From NCBI GenBank assembly GCA_012735355.1, contig JAAYHP010000068.1:1-7200 (forward strand): a DNA stretch of 7,200 nt, written 5' to 3'. The notes beneath the pieces are model-generated. The model was not told where the DNA came from and did no database searches. It saw only the letters and a list, made by a program, of their open reading frames with translations. The number at the start of each line of letters is the position of its first letter. Within the stretch, counting starts at the first letter, position 1. A program made the position numbers and the translations under genes. The DNA is from Lysinibacillus sp. GTDB taxonomy: Bacteria; Bacillota; Bacilli; Bacillales_A; Planococcaceae. Positions 1-6,640 of the stretch are shown in pieces.

Positions 1-724
1 ATTCCGTATCTTCAGAAAGGGCCTTTTCATCCCAACCCCCTAGCTCTTCTAGAATAGATCTGCGAATTGCAAAGTTTGTGCCAGGAATGGTAGTCATCTT
101 AAACCAGAACCAGCGTCCTGCTTGAGCAAGCCATTGGAATGTTAACGTTTCAATATTGATTAACCTTGTAAGTAAATTTTTGTCTGCATTTTCTACTCGG
201 AACTTTCCTACTATCGCTCCGGCACTCTTATCATTGCATAACCCTAAAGCAAGATAGTAGATTGCATCGGGTTCTGGCATGTTATCGGCATCATAAACTA
301 CGATAATTTCCCCAGTGGAATGCTTTAGTCCCTGATTTAAAGCACTTGACTTTCCTTTCCCGGCATTTGGGGGCTTTGTATGAACAGCCTTAATAAAGGG
401 ATATCGTTTCGAATAGTCTTCAATAATTGCCCCAGTATGGTCGCTTGAATTATCATTAATAATAATGACTTCCAATTTATTTTTAGGATAGTTTAGCTGA
501 ATCATGGATTTAATTGTATCCTTAATGACAACCTCTTCATTATGGGCTGGGATTAGTATGCTAACTTTCGGAAAACCTTCTTTAGGTATTGTTAGGTTTT
601 TCTTGAATTTTTCGTCCTTCAATGAATGTAAAAATCCCCCAAACATGAGAAACGCATGATAAAACAACATGAACCAAATTAAGAATAGTGAAATATACAA
701 AAGTAGATTCGCCAAAAAATTCAT
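1..724 (-). CDS. ydaM: Family 2 glycosyltransferase, YdaM-like, processive type (3' end outside window)
   Basis: The gene runs off the left edge; 241 codons of the N-terminal part are visible. The enzyme should transfer sugars from a nucleotide-sugar donor to a growing extracellular polysaccharide at the cytoplasmic membrane. An N-terminal membrane segment (about residues 5-33) precedes the GT-A domain. Motifs visible in order: IPAHNEE (58-64), the nucleotide-binding DNSSD (91-95), the metal-binding DAD (145-147), GTNFAIRR (215-222) and SEDTE (237-241), which supplies the catalytic-base Asp of the cellulose-synthase/PgaC type. The acceptor QxxRW motif and C-terminal membrane helices would lie beyond the edge. 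The start ATG overlaps the ydaL stop as ATGA (721-724), and AAGGTGG at 729-735 lies just upstream, so the two genes are translationally coupled. In B. subtilis the homologue belongs to the ydaJKLMN operon, whose polysaccharide production is linked to c-di-GMP. Family assignment is firm; the symbol rests on the ydaL linkage and the product sugar cannot be inferred. Confidence 0.88.
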   Translation of the reverse strand, partial: MNFLANLLLYISLFLIWFMLFYHAFLMFGGFLHSLKDEKFKKNLTIPKEGFPKVSILIPAHNEEVVIKDTIKSMIQLNYPKNKLEVIIINDNSSDHTGAIIEDYSKRYPFIKAVHTKPPNAGKGKSSALNQGLKHSTGEIIVVYDADNMPEPDAIYYLALGLCNDKSAGAIVGKFRVENADKNLLTRLINIETLTFQWLAQAGRWFWFKMTTIPGTNFAIRRSILEELGGWDEKALSEDTE

Positions 725-2460
725 CCTTCCACCTTAGTTTTTCTATTTTGATTAATGATGGCAAGTGCAATAAATGCTATAACCGCTATTCCCCCTATAA
801 TCGCCATTTCCCAAATAACCATTTCGACGAACTTTTTAAAGTGAAATAAAGGGAAGTCCAAAGAGGATAACAGTAATCCTAATCGATTGATATCTACTTT
901 TATTTCACCATTCTCAGTATATATCTCGACATTATCAGCTTTTACCCATAAATCCATCTGTTTTAAATCAATCCATGAAATATTCGGTAGTTTCTCCATT
1001 TCTGTAATTAACTCTTCAAAGCCTTCAACACCCAAATATGGATGATAAAAGGCAGCAAACATTCCATCTTGCGTTAGATGAAATCCTTCAACCTTTTTCA
1101 TCATATTTTGTACTGCATTAGGGTCTTCTGGCCTCACGTACCCAAGAGTTTCTGGGAGCAGTTGCATTCCATTTAAAAATGATGGGGAAGTGATATACGG
1201 TGTTGTATCCATAATCTCCCAATTTTTATCACTTAATTGAATTTGCCCAACATAGGTAGAAAAGTATTCGGAAACTACACTATATCCATTTTGTGACATT
1301 GTATAATGTGGCGCTTCAAAAGCTAAAGGGTATAGTCCATAGTTAACTAGTTCTTGAATACCTCTCGTTATCTTTGTCTCAATATAATCCCTTTCCACCT
1401 TTTTTAATTTTTCAATGTAGCTTTCATATTCTTCCTTTGTAGCAAAATCACTTTCTTTTTTTAAGGTGAATGGTTCATTAGGTGAGGAGTAAATCGGAGT
1501 ATTATGTTCAACATCCCAAAATTCAAAGCCTTCTCCTGTCTCACTATCCCTAAACTGATGGGTATAACCATGGAGAACAATACTTCCTCCATTTTTCTGC
1601 ATCTCTTTTAGCACTTTTAACAACTTTGGGGAATTTGAAAAATGGTGTTTTTCCCCAGTTTCAGGGTTCGTATAAACTGGAATAACCGCTACCATATATG
1701 GGATATTTTTTTCCTCTAATATTTTACCAATTTGCTTTACATTTTCCGGGTCTACTAATGGGTGGATATCTTCAAGACGGATATACGCTGGATGTTTAGC
1801 ATGATTAACGTTAAAAACATCGTGGAGGATTTCTCCAAATAAGATAGACTTTTGTGCCGATATGTTATCTACCGCATAATAATATTGATTTTGCTTTTTT
1901 ACTAATATAGGATAAGAAGTTGTTTCACCGGTCCTTCTTCCTTCTAATAATATTTCAGTACCTTCAGTTACCTCGATATGAATAATATTTTGACTTATTA
2001 CATTTAACACCGATTCCCTATTATTTGTTAAATATACTTCGTTAACTTCTCTTTCATGCAATGGAGTAACAAATTCAAATTTATCACCGAGCTTATCGGA
2101 ATTATAACCAATCGCTACAAAAATCCCATCATAATCATCAAATAAGGTAACAAACTTGGTTGGTAGTTCATCGTTGACCTGACCAAAATAGAACAGATGA
2201 GTAACGTTTAGTAAATCCTTTTTCTCCACTTCCTCGCTGCTAATAAAGGTGACGTTGTTCGTAAAGTGGCTGATTAGCATATCTAAGGATCGCTGGTATT
2301 CATCGATTTCCCCATCCCTTGATGTATAGATTACTAATACTTTCACTTCATCTTTATCTTCTGCACTTCCATTCCGTACATTCGACAAAAAAATAAAGAC
2401 AGTTGTGATAACTAATAAAAGAATGGTTCCTTTACTAATTATCCATCGGCTTTTTGCCAT
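721..2460 (-). CDS. ydaL: DUF2334 polysaccharide-deacetylase-like membrane-anchored protein, YdaL
   Basis: This 579-residue protein has an N-terminal signal/anchor helix (about 12-28) and a C-terminal membrane helix (about 548-569) followed by a basic tail, so the bulk should lie outside the membrane. Residues 38-220 form an alpha/beta region that I do not recognise beyond its occurrence in YdaL-type proteins. Residues 224-500 are the DUF2334 domain, distantly related to NodB-type carbohydrate esterases: RLEDIHP (228-234) gives a candidate metal-binding Asp231, LHGYTH (296-301) gives His297 and His301, and FEAPHY (381-386) and FYHP (471-474) are further conserved-looking motifs. By analogy it may deacetylate or otherwise modify the polymer made by the adjacent glycosyltransferase; that role is inferred. 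The ATG start has a purine-rich GGGGGA site (2467-2472) 6 nt upstream. In B. subtilis, ydaJ (GH8) and ydaK (degenerate GGDEF receptor) precede ydaL; here neither does, and ydaL is the first gene of its transcript. Confidence 0.88.
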   Translation of the reverse strand: MAKSRWIISKGTILLLVITTVFIFLSNVRNGSAEDKDEVKVLVIYTSRDGEIDEYQRSLDMLISHFTNNVTFISSEEVEKKDLLNVTHLFYFGQVNDELPTKFVTLFDDYDGIFVAIGYNSDKLGDKFEFVTPLHEREVNEVYLTNNRESVLNVISQNIIHIEVTEGTEILLEGRRTGETTSYPILVKKQNQYYYAVDNISAQKSILFGEILHDVFNVNHAKHPAYIRLEDIHPLVDPENVKQIGKILEEKNIPYMVAVIPVYTNPETGEKHHFSNSPKLLKVLKEMQKNGGSIVLHGYTHQFRDSETGEGFEFWDVEHNTPIYSSPNEPFTLKKESDFATKEEYESYIEKLKKVERDYIETKITRGIQELVNYGLYPLAFEAPHYTMSQNGYSVVSEYFSTYVGQIQLSDKNWEIMDTTPYITSPSFLNGMQLLPETLGYVRPEDPNAVQNMMKKVEGFHLTQDGMFAAFYHPYLGVEGFEELITEMEKLPNISWIDLKQMDLWVKADNVEIYTENGEIKVDINRLGLLLSSLDFPLFHFKKFVEMVIWEMAIIGGIAVIAFIALAIINQNRKTKVEG

Positions 2461-2516
2461 TCTTTTTCCCCCATAATTAAAATATACTTTATAAAAAACA
2501 TTATGCTATCTTAATG

Positions 2517-2545
2517 AGAATATGTATGGATAGAATAATTATCAA
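2517..2545 (-). promoter_or_regulatory. Candidate sigma-A promoter for ydaL-ydaM
   Basis: On the minus strand, TTGATA (plus-strand 2540-2545) is followed after exactly 17 nt by TATTCT (2517-2522). The -35 matches the consensus at five of six positions and the -10 at four of six. A transcript starting near 2510 would have a leader of about 50 nt before the ydaL ATG. The region is AT-rich, so chance matches are common. The optimal spacing and position favour it, but there is no experimental support. Confidence 0.4.
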
Positions 2546-2784
2546 AAAATTTTTACAAACCACATTTCTAGATGGAGGGAAACAAATAATATTATTTTTC
2601 GTTCCGAATAAAACTATCGAGATATTTTTTCAAATAAAACTAACTTATTATTTAGGAATATTAAAAATATCCTCTTTAAATAGAAAAACACATTTATTTA
2701 TAATGCGATTCTTCGTAAACAATGGGTTTGAAAACTTATGATAAACGCAAAATCTCAAAAACGGAACTTATTTCCCTTATTTAG

Positions 2785-2790
2785 TATAAT
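2785..2790 (+). promoter_or_regulatory. Candidate -10 element for the Ig-like protein gene
   Basis: A perfect TATAAT lies 113 nt upstream of the ATG at 2903. The -35 position shows only CGGAAC or GGAACT, a poor match, so the promoter would be weak, activator-dependent or read by another sigma factor. A leader of roughly 105 nt would result. Confidence 0.35.
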
Positions 2791-2902
2791 AGGGACTATA
2801 TTAATAATGAACGCAATATTAGGAGATGGTGAAACGGTGAAATAATTTGTTTTACATGATGATTTTAGGTTCCAAATTCACTTAATTTTAAGGAGATATG
2901 TA

Positions 2903-3724
2903 ATGGAGAAATTGAAAATATTTTGGAGTTCTATCTTAGTAATTTTATTGTTCGTTACGATGGATACTAGTTTTGCAAATGCGGAAGATTATCAAATTTG
3001 GAATGAAAAAACTAATGTTGACCAAAATCATGATTGGGTCATTACATTTAATCAAGAAATCGATCCATTAACGATTAATAACGAAAATATCTATATTCAA
3101 TACAATGGACAAGCAGTAAAAGATATTATTTTATCCCTTAGTACAGATAAAAAATCAGTTAAAATTGAAGCGCCTCAAAACGGATATAAAGAACAAGAAA
3201 CGTATTTTTTATACATAGAGAAGAATGTAAAATCAATAACAGGGAAAGAATTAAATAAGCCAATCAAAATGAAGTTTACTATTGGACAATCTAATTTAGC
3301 AAGTAAATTATTAATTAAAGTAAGAGGAACTGAAACACCTGAAGAACTTTGGGATTTATTAGATCAAGCACCCTACTTAACAAAAATTGATAACGAATAT
3401 TTCGTGAAACATCGAGTAAACGATGAACTTAGTTCTGAAATTTACGATCTATTCGGTACTGAAACTCACTTTACATACGGATTTTACCTCGGTAGATTAA
3501 GCGATTTAGCATATCGTTTTGATCCAGATGAACAAATGTTTTCCGTTCTTAAGGATGAATTAATTTCTGTTTTAGGCGCTCCATATGAAGACGAATACGC
3601 AAACAACAGCGAATATTTTATTGAATGGAGAATACATGACGAACAGAGTGAATATAGCTACGGTCCAAGAATCGTCTTATATTTAAATGAATACAACCTT
3701 ACGTTGACACAAGTGTCACTTTAA
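2903..3724 (+). CDS. Secreted protein with SbsA-type Ig-like domain
   Basis: This 273-residue protein has a clear signal peptide: MEKLK, a hydrophobic core (about 9-20) and a cleavage site after Ala27 (FANA-ED), with no lipobox Cys. Residues about 32-127 fit the bacterial Ig-like Big_5/SbsA domain: a DWVITFNQEID strand pattern, a central NGQAVKDIILSLSTDKKSV section, then YFLYIEKNVKSITGKELNKP and a closing MKFTI strand. Such domains occur in cell-surface and S-layer-associated proteins and often repeat; here there is a single copy. The C-terminal half (about 134-273) is not one I recognise. It is acidic, begins LLIKVRGTETPEELWDLL, and includes a VLGAP turn (223-227) before two beta-like strands ending at the C-terminus. 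No catalytic motif or wall-anchoring signal (LPxTG, SLH) is visible. AAGGAG (2890-2895) sits 7 nt before the ATG. It appears monocistronic, closed by its own terminator. The function is unknown. Confidence 0.85.
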   Translation: MEKLKIFWSSILVILLFVTMDTSFANAEDYQIWNEKTNVDQNHDWVITFNQEIDPLTINNENIYIQYNGQAVKDIILSLSTDKKSVKIEAPQNGYKEQETYFLYIEKNVKSITGKELNKPIKMKFTIGQSNLASKLLIKVRGTETPEELWDLLDQAPYLTKIDNEYFVKHRVNDELSSEIYDLFGTETHFTYGFYLGRLSDLAYRFDPDEQMFSVLKDELISVLGAPYEDEYANNSEYFIEWRIHDEQSEYSYGPRIVLYLNEYNLTLTQVSL

Positions 3725-3731
3725 AACGAAA

Positions 3732-3766
3732 CAGCACCAACTCTAGTACGAATTGGTGCTGTTTTT
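3732..3766 (+). terminator. Rho-independent terminator of the Ig-like protein gene
   Basis: CAGCACCAA (3732-3740) pairs perfectly with TTGGTGCTG (3753-3761) across a 12-nt loop and is followed at once by five Ts (3762-3766). It begins 8 nt after the stop codon at 3722-3724. Confidence 0.9.
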
Positions 3767-3903
3767 CAAAATTATTCGATTCCATCCTTAGTCCCCATTC
3801 TCAAGTAACTTTACATACTTCTATAACAAGTAGAAACCCATTCATATAAGCTTTAACATCAATACAAAAATACTCTCCCAAATAATACTTTTTTCCACTT
3901 AAA

Positions 3904-3934
3904 TTGAATCTTTTAAGAACTAAATGAATATATT
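3904..3934 (+). promoter_or_regulatory. Possible ggt promoter region
   Basis: TTGAAT (3904-3909) is a four-of-six -35 match. Downstream lie overlapping -10-like hexamers GAATAT (3926-3931, 16-nt spacer) and TATATT (3929-3934, 19-nt spacer). Neither combination is good, and the surroundings are AT-rich. It is listed because ggt must be transcribed from the 3767-3975 gap, since a strong terminator lies upstream. The rest of that gap contains nothing else I can support. Confidence 0.25.
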
Positions 3935-3976
3935 TTAGTAGACATTAGACGTAATGATTTCGTCGCTTTACTCAAA

Positions 3977-3994
3977 AAGGAGGAGAGGAAAATT
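3977..3994 (+). promoter_or_regulatory. Shine-Dalgarno site that defines an ATT start for ggt
   Basis: AAGGAGG (3977-3983) is a near-perfect complement to the 3' end of 16S rRNA. Eight nucleotides later comes ATT (3992-3994), then AAA AAG TTT, the typical beginning of a signal peptide. The frame is open back to a TAA at 3914-3916 and contains no ATG, GTG or TTG before the GTG at 4028. No Shine-Dalgarno-like sequence precedes that GTG. ATT is therefore the best-supported initiation codon. Confidence 0.75.
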
Positions 3995-5752
3995 AAAAAG
4001 TTTCTAAACCACTTCACAGTTGTTCTCGTGACCACTTTTTTAGTTATTGGATTTTTACCTGTAAAAGGATTTGCTGCAATTTACAACACTGATTACGACA
4101 ATTATAAGCTTGTGGCAACTGCCAATGGTGGAATGGTATCTACCTCCCATGGAATAGCTACACAGATTGGCGTAGATGTACTTAAGAATGGTGGAAATGC
4201 TATTGATGCTGCCATCGCTATACAATTTGCCTTAAATGTGGTTGAGCCTATGATGTCTGGTATAGGTGGCGGTGGATTCATGATGGTTTATGATGGTAAA
4301 ACAAAGGACACAATCATCATTAATAGCCGTGAGCGTGCTCCAGCTGGGGCAACACCTGATATGTTTTTAGATGAAAATGGTGAGCCAATTCCATTTGCAG
4401 AGCGTGTACAACATGGGACATCAGTTGGTGTACCTGGTACATTACAAGGATTAGAGCTTGCTCACAATTTATGGGGCTCAAAATCAATGAAGGAGCTAAT
4501 TCATCCTTCCATTATCCTTGCAGAAGATGGCTTTCCTGTAACCGACTATTTAGCATTGGAGATTGCAAATAACAAGGACAAACTGTTGCGTACCGCTGCA
4601 AAAGATGTATTTTTCAAAAATGGTAAACCTCTTCAAGAAGGTGAACTTCTTGTTCAAAAAGATTTAGGAAAAACATTAAGATTAATTGCTGAAAAAGGCT
4701 CTGATGTCTTCTATTACGGAGAAATTGGAGAAGCTTTAGCTAAAACAGTACAACAATTTGGTGGCTCGATGACAACAGAAGATTTAGCTAACTATAATGT
4801 TACGATTGATAAGCCTATTTGGGGTAAATACCAAGGCTATGACATTGCGAGCATGCCACCTCCAAGTTCAGGTGGTGTTTTCCTATTACAAATGCTAGGC
4901 ATATTAGATGGTTTCGACCTTTCTCAATATGACATAAGCTCTTGGGAGAAATATCATTTACTAGCTGAAACAATGCATTTAGCATATGCTGATCGTGCTG
5001 CTTATGCGGGAGACCCAGAATTTGTGAAAGTACCTGTAAACGGTTTGTTAAACGAAAATTACATTGCTGAAAGACGGAAATTAATTGACCTAAACAAAGT
5101 GAACAAAAACCCAGTAGCAGGAGATCCATGGAAGTATGAGAATAGCACTGCAAACTATAAAGTAACGAGTCAACCTGACGACAAAGAACCTGGACAAACA
5201 ACACACTTTACTGTAGCAGACAAATACGGAAATGTTGTTTCTTATACAACAACGATTGAACAAGTTTTTGGTTCAGGTATTATGGTACCTGGCTATGGAA
5301 TAATGCTAAATAATGAATTAACGGATTTTGATGCAATTCCTGGTGGCGCTAACGAGGTACAACCAAACAAACGTCCGTTAAGTAGTATGACTCCTACAAT
5401 AGTATTTGATGATGGTAAGCCAGTTCTAACAGTAGGATCACCTGGTGGGCCAACAATCATTACTTCTGTGTTACAAACAATTATTAATTACATTGAGTAC
5501 GACATGAGCCTAGAAGATGCGGTATTAGAGCCACGCATCTATACAAACAATCTAAATTCCTATCGTTATGAAGAGGGGATTTCAGCAGATGTAATTAAGA
5601 AACTAAATGAAATGGGTCATTCATTCGGTGATACACCTACTAACATAGGTAATGTTCAAAGTATCTCCATCGATCATAAGAAAGGTATCTTTAAAGGAGT
5701 AGCGGATGACACAAGAAACGGCTCCTCTATTGGGATTCAATTAGAGAAATAA
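3992..5752 (+). CDS. ggt: Gamma-glutamyltransferase (glutathione hydrolase), secreted, ATT start
   Basis: This N-terminal-nucleophile hydrolase removes or transfers the gamma-glutamyl group of glutathione and related peptides; Bacillus homologues also trim poly-gamma-glutamate outside the cell. From the ATT start the precursor has 586 residues, close to B. subtilis Ggt. The signal peptide is (M)KKFLNHF, a hydrophobic core and a cleavage region near GFAA (26-29). Autocleavage is expected between Gln402 and Thr403 in GQTTHFTVAD, giving a large subunit (about 30-402) and a small subunit (403-586); the nucleophile number matches Thr403 of B. subtilis. Other active-site features are NSRERAPA (Arg113), Glu423 where E. 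coli has Asn411, NNELTDF (Asp445), PLSSM (Ser464, Ser465) and GSPGG (482-486). Between TDFD and PNKRP it lacks the roughly 12-residue lid loop of E. coli GGT, as Bacillus enzymes do. Starting at the GTG (4028) would remove the basic n-region of the signal peptide. The gene is monocistronic with its own terminator. Confidence 0.96.
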   Translation: MKKFLNHFTVVLVTTFLVIGFLPVKGFAAIYNTDYDNYKLVATANGGMVSTSHGIATQIGVDVLKNGGNAIDAAIAIQFALNVVEPMMSGIGGGGFMMVYDGKTKDTIIINSRERAPAGATPDMFLDENGEPIPFAERVQHGTSVGVPGTLQGLELAHNLWGSKSMKELIHPSIILAEDGFPVTDYLALEIANNKDKLLRTAAKDVFFKNGKPLQEGELLVQKDLGKTLRLIAEKGSDVFYYGEIGEALAKTVQQFGGSMTTEDLANYNVTIDKPIWGKYQGYDIASMPPPSSGGVFLLQMLGILDGFDLSQYDISSWEKYHLLAETMHLAYADRAAYAGDPEFVKVPVNGLLNENYIAERRKLIDLNKVNKNPVAGDPWKYENSTANYKVTSQPDDKEPGQTTHFTVADKYGNVVSYTTTIEQVFGSGIMVPGYGIMLNNELTDFDAIPGGANEVQPNKRPLSSMTPTIVFDDGKPVLTVGSPGGPTIITSVLQTIINYIEYDMSLEDAVLEPRIYTNNLNSYRYEEGISADVIKKLNEMGHSFGDTPTNIGNVQSISIDHKKGIFKGVADDTRNGSSIGIQLEK

Positions 5753-5755
5753 GTT

Positions 5756-5778
5756 CTTTGTAAGCACATTTTACAAAG
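5756..5778 (+). repeat. Perfect inverted repeat just after ggt
   Basis: CTTTGTAA (5756-5763) and TTACAAAG (5771-5778) form an 8-bp perfect stem with a 7-nt loop, starting 4 nt after the ggt stop codon. No T-run follows, so it is not itself an intrinsic terminator. It may stabilise the 3' end of the ggt mRNA, or be chance. Confidence 0.5.
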
Positions 5779-5805
5779 CGATTAGACACAAGAAACTTGT
5801 TAATA

Positions 5806-5843
5806 AAAAGCAGGGAATCATTTTGCGATTTCCTGCTTTTTTT
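5806..5843. terminator. Bidirectional terminator between ggt and rlmH
   Basis: A 13-bp stem (5807-5819 with 5827-5839, one G-T pair, core GCAGG/CCTGC) with a 7-nt loop is followed on the plus strand by a seven-T run (5837-5843). It is preceded by AAAAA (5805-5809), giving five Ts on the minus strand. It can end ggt transcripts and, from the other side, transcripts of the convergent rlmH gene, whose stop codon lies about 100 nt away. Confidence 0.88.
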
Positions 5844-5862
5844 GATGTTATTAATTTTTTTG

Positions 5863-5886
5863 AATTTTATTTTTGAAAATAAAATT
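5863..5886. repeat. AT-only palindrome between ggt terminator and rlmH
   Basis: An 11-bp inverted repeat, AATTTTATTTT (5863-5873) and AAAATAAAATT (5876-5886), with a 2-nt centre, lies in the convergent intergenic region. It has no G or C in the arms, and on the minus strand it is followed by As rather than Ts, so it does not look like an rlmH terminator. No function can be assigned. Confidence 0.4.
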
Positions 5887-5940
5887 AAATGCTATGCCTA
5901 GTGTTAATTGTTCAATATTAAAAATATCTACTGGAACCTC

Positions 5941-6420
5941 TTACTTATGATACGGTTCGCCTTTCATAATTCGAAAGCTGCGATAGATTTGTTCTAGCAA
6001 TACGAGTCGCATTAATTGATGAGGGAGGGTCATGCGACCGAAGCTCAATTTTTCATCCGCTCGATTCAGTACGTCTTTATGTAATCCAAGGGATCCACCA
6101 ATGACAAAAGCGATTTTGCTCGTTCCATAAGTCATTAATTTTTCCAACCCTTCAGCTAGTTCTTCCGACGATTTCATCTTCCCATCAATAGCAAGGGCAA
6201 TTACATACATGCCATCAGGAATTTTCGATAAAATTCTTTCTCCTTCCTTCTTCTTCACAATTTCCATTTCCGCCTCACTTAGTTGCTCTGGCGCTTTTTC
6301 ATCCGCCACTTCAATTAGCTCAATTTTCGCATAGCCCCCAAGGCGCTTTACGTATTCATCGATCCCCATTTTTAAATACTTTTCCTTTAACTTTCCTACA
6401 GAAACAATTGAGATATTCAC
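5941..6420 (-). CDS. rlmH: 23S rRNA (pseudouridine-1915-N3) methyltransferase RlmH
   Basis: RlmH (SPOUT superfamily, formerly YbeA/YydA) methylates N3 of pseudouridine 1915 (E. coli numbering) in helix 69 of 23S rRNA, acting on assembled 70S ribosomes with S-adenosylmethionine. From the chosen GTG (6418-6420) the protein has 159 residues, the family's usual length, and begins [20 protein letters not shown]. The trefoil-knot SAM-binding segment FVIGGSLGL (105-113), the PHQLMRL motif (133-139) and the invariant C-terminal GEPYHK (154-159) are all present. The frame stays open to an ATG at 6444, but those eight extra residues (MFCKGGSC) translate the ribosome binding site, since AAGGTGG (6428-6434) lies 7 nt before the GTG. 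It is the last gene of the htrC-yyzF-rlmH block. Its upstream region is filled with DnaA boxes, so control by DnaA is plausible. I found no convincing promoter hexamers. Confidence 0.96.
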   Translation of the reverse strand: MNISIVSVGKLKEKYLKMGIDEYVKRLGGYAKIELIEVADEKAPEQLSEAEMEIVKKKEGERILSKIPDGMYVIALAIDGKMKSSEELAEGLEKLMTYGTSKIAFVIGGSLGLHKDVLNRADEKLSFGRMTLPHQLMRLVLLEQIYRSFRIMKGEPYHK

Positions 6421-6456
6421 ACATGATCCACCTTTACAAAACATTCATCATTCATA

Positions 6457-6616
6457 TTATCCACAAAAACGTTTTTTTCGCTGTAGTGATTAAACGGTTG
6501 TCATCTATAGCTTTCTAATTAATCAATAAATCAAATATTTTAGATAATCACACGTTACCCACATTTACATTTTATTTACAAACACGTTGTCCACAAAAAT
6601 TATGCACATATCCACA
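6457..6616. promoter_or_regulatory. DnaA-box cluster A, upstream of rlmH
   Basis: Boxes are compared with TTATCCACA. There is one perfect match at 6457-6465. One-mismatch sites are TTACCCACA (6555-6563), TTGTCCACA (6587-6595), TTATGCACA (6600-6608, which still fits TTATNCACA) and ATATCCACA (6608-6616). All have the same orientation. The segment lies between yyzF and the rlmH start, 37 nt from the rlmH GTG at its near end. DnaA bound here could regulate rlmH or titrate DnaA. In B. subtilis the yydA (rlmH) upstream region is, as I recall, one of the known non-oriC DnaA-binding clusters. Confidence 0.82.
6550..6595. repeat. Direct repeat pair with DnaA boxes, 32-bp period (cluster A)
   Basis: ACACGTTACCCACA (6550-6563) and ACACGTTGTCCACA (6582-6595) match at 12 of 14 positions. 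Their starts are 32 bp apart, about three helical turns. Identity extends upstream of the 9-bp DnaA box into the ACACG flank, so the repeat unit is longer than the box alone. Confidence 0.7.
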
Positions 6617-6640
6617 AGCTAAACTATATTTTGTGTTAAG

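Larger units (their letters stand above)
2461..2902. other. Divergent intergenic region without a supportable gene
   Basis: This 442-bp, very AT-rich stretch separates minus-strand ydaL from the plus-strand Ig-like protein gene. It holds a candidate minus-strand promoter (2517-2545), a plus-strand TATAAT (2785-2790), and an isolated AGGAG (2821-2825) that leads only into start codons closed after two to four codons. The second, real Shine-Dalgarno site is at 2890-2895. The open frame at 2514-2741 has no ribosome binding site and a composition typical of translated AT-rich non-coding DNA. I see no riboswitch, tRNA or terminator here. Confidence 0.6.

Noticed and set aside
110..124. QAGRW in YdaM residues 201-205 as the processive QxxRW motif
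   Set aside because: It occurs before the SEDTE motif, whereas the functional QxxRW follows it; the true motif should lie beyond the left edge.
582..770. 62-codon minus-strand frame
   Set aside because: It is an out-of-frame shadow across the ydaL end and the ydaM start.
2514..2741. 75-codon open frame on the plus strand
   Set aside because: It has no ribosome binding site, its composition is that of translated AT-rich DNA (Phe, Ile, Lys, Asn), and it overlaps the candidate ydaL promoter.
4028..4030. GTG as the ggt start codon
   Set aside because: It has no Shine-Dalgarno site upstream and would remove the Lys-Lys n-region of an otherwise perfect signal peptide; the strong AAGGAGG points to ATT at 3992.
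4815..5204. 129-codon minus-strand frame
   Set aside because: It lies entirely antisense to well-conserved ggt sequence, with no family resemblance.
5863..5886. CodY-type operator in the AT palindrome
   Set aside because: It shares the general TTTT..GAAAAT look but lacks the central C-W-G and several arm positions, and it lies between two gene 3' ends where no promoter is expected.
6421..6444. Longer RlmH starting at ATG 6442-6444
   Set aside because: The added residues are read from the ribosome binding site, and the family length and N-terminal sequence fit the GTG at 6418-6420.
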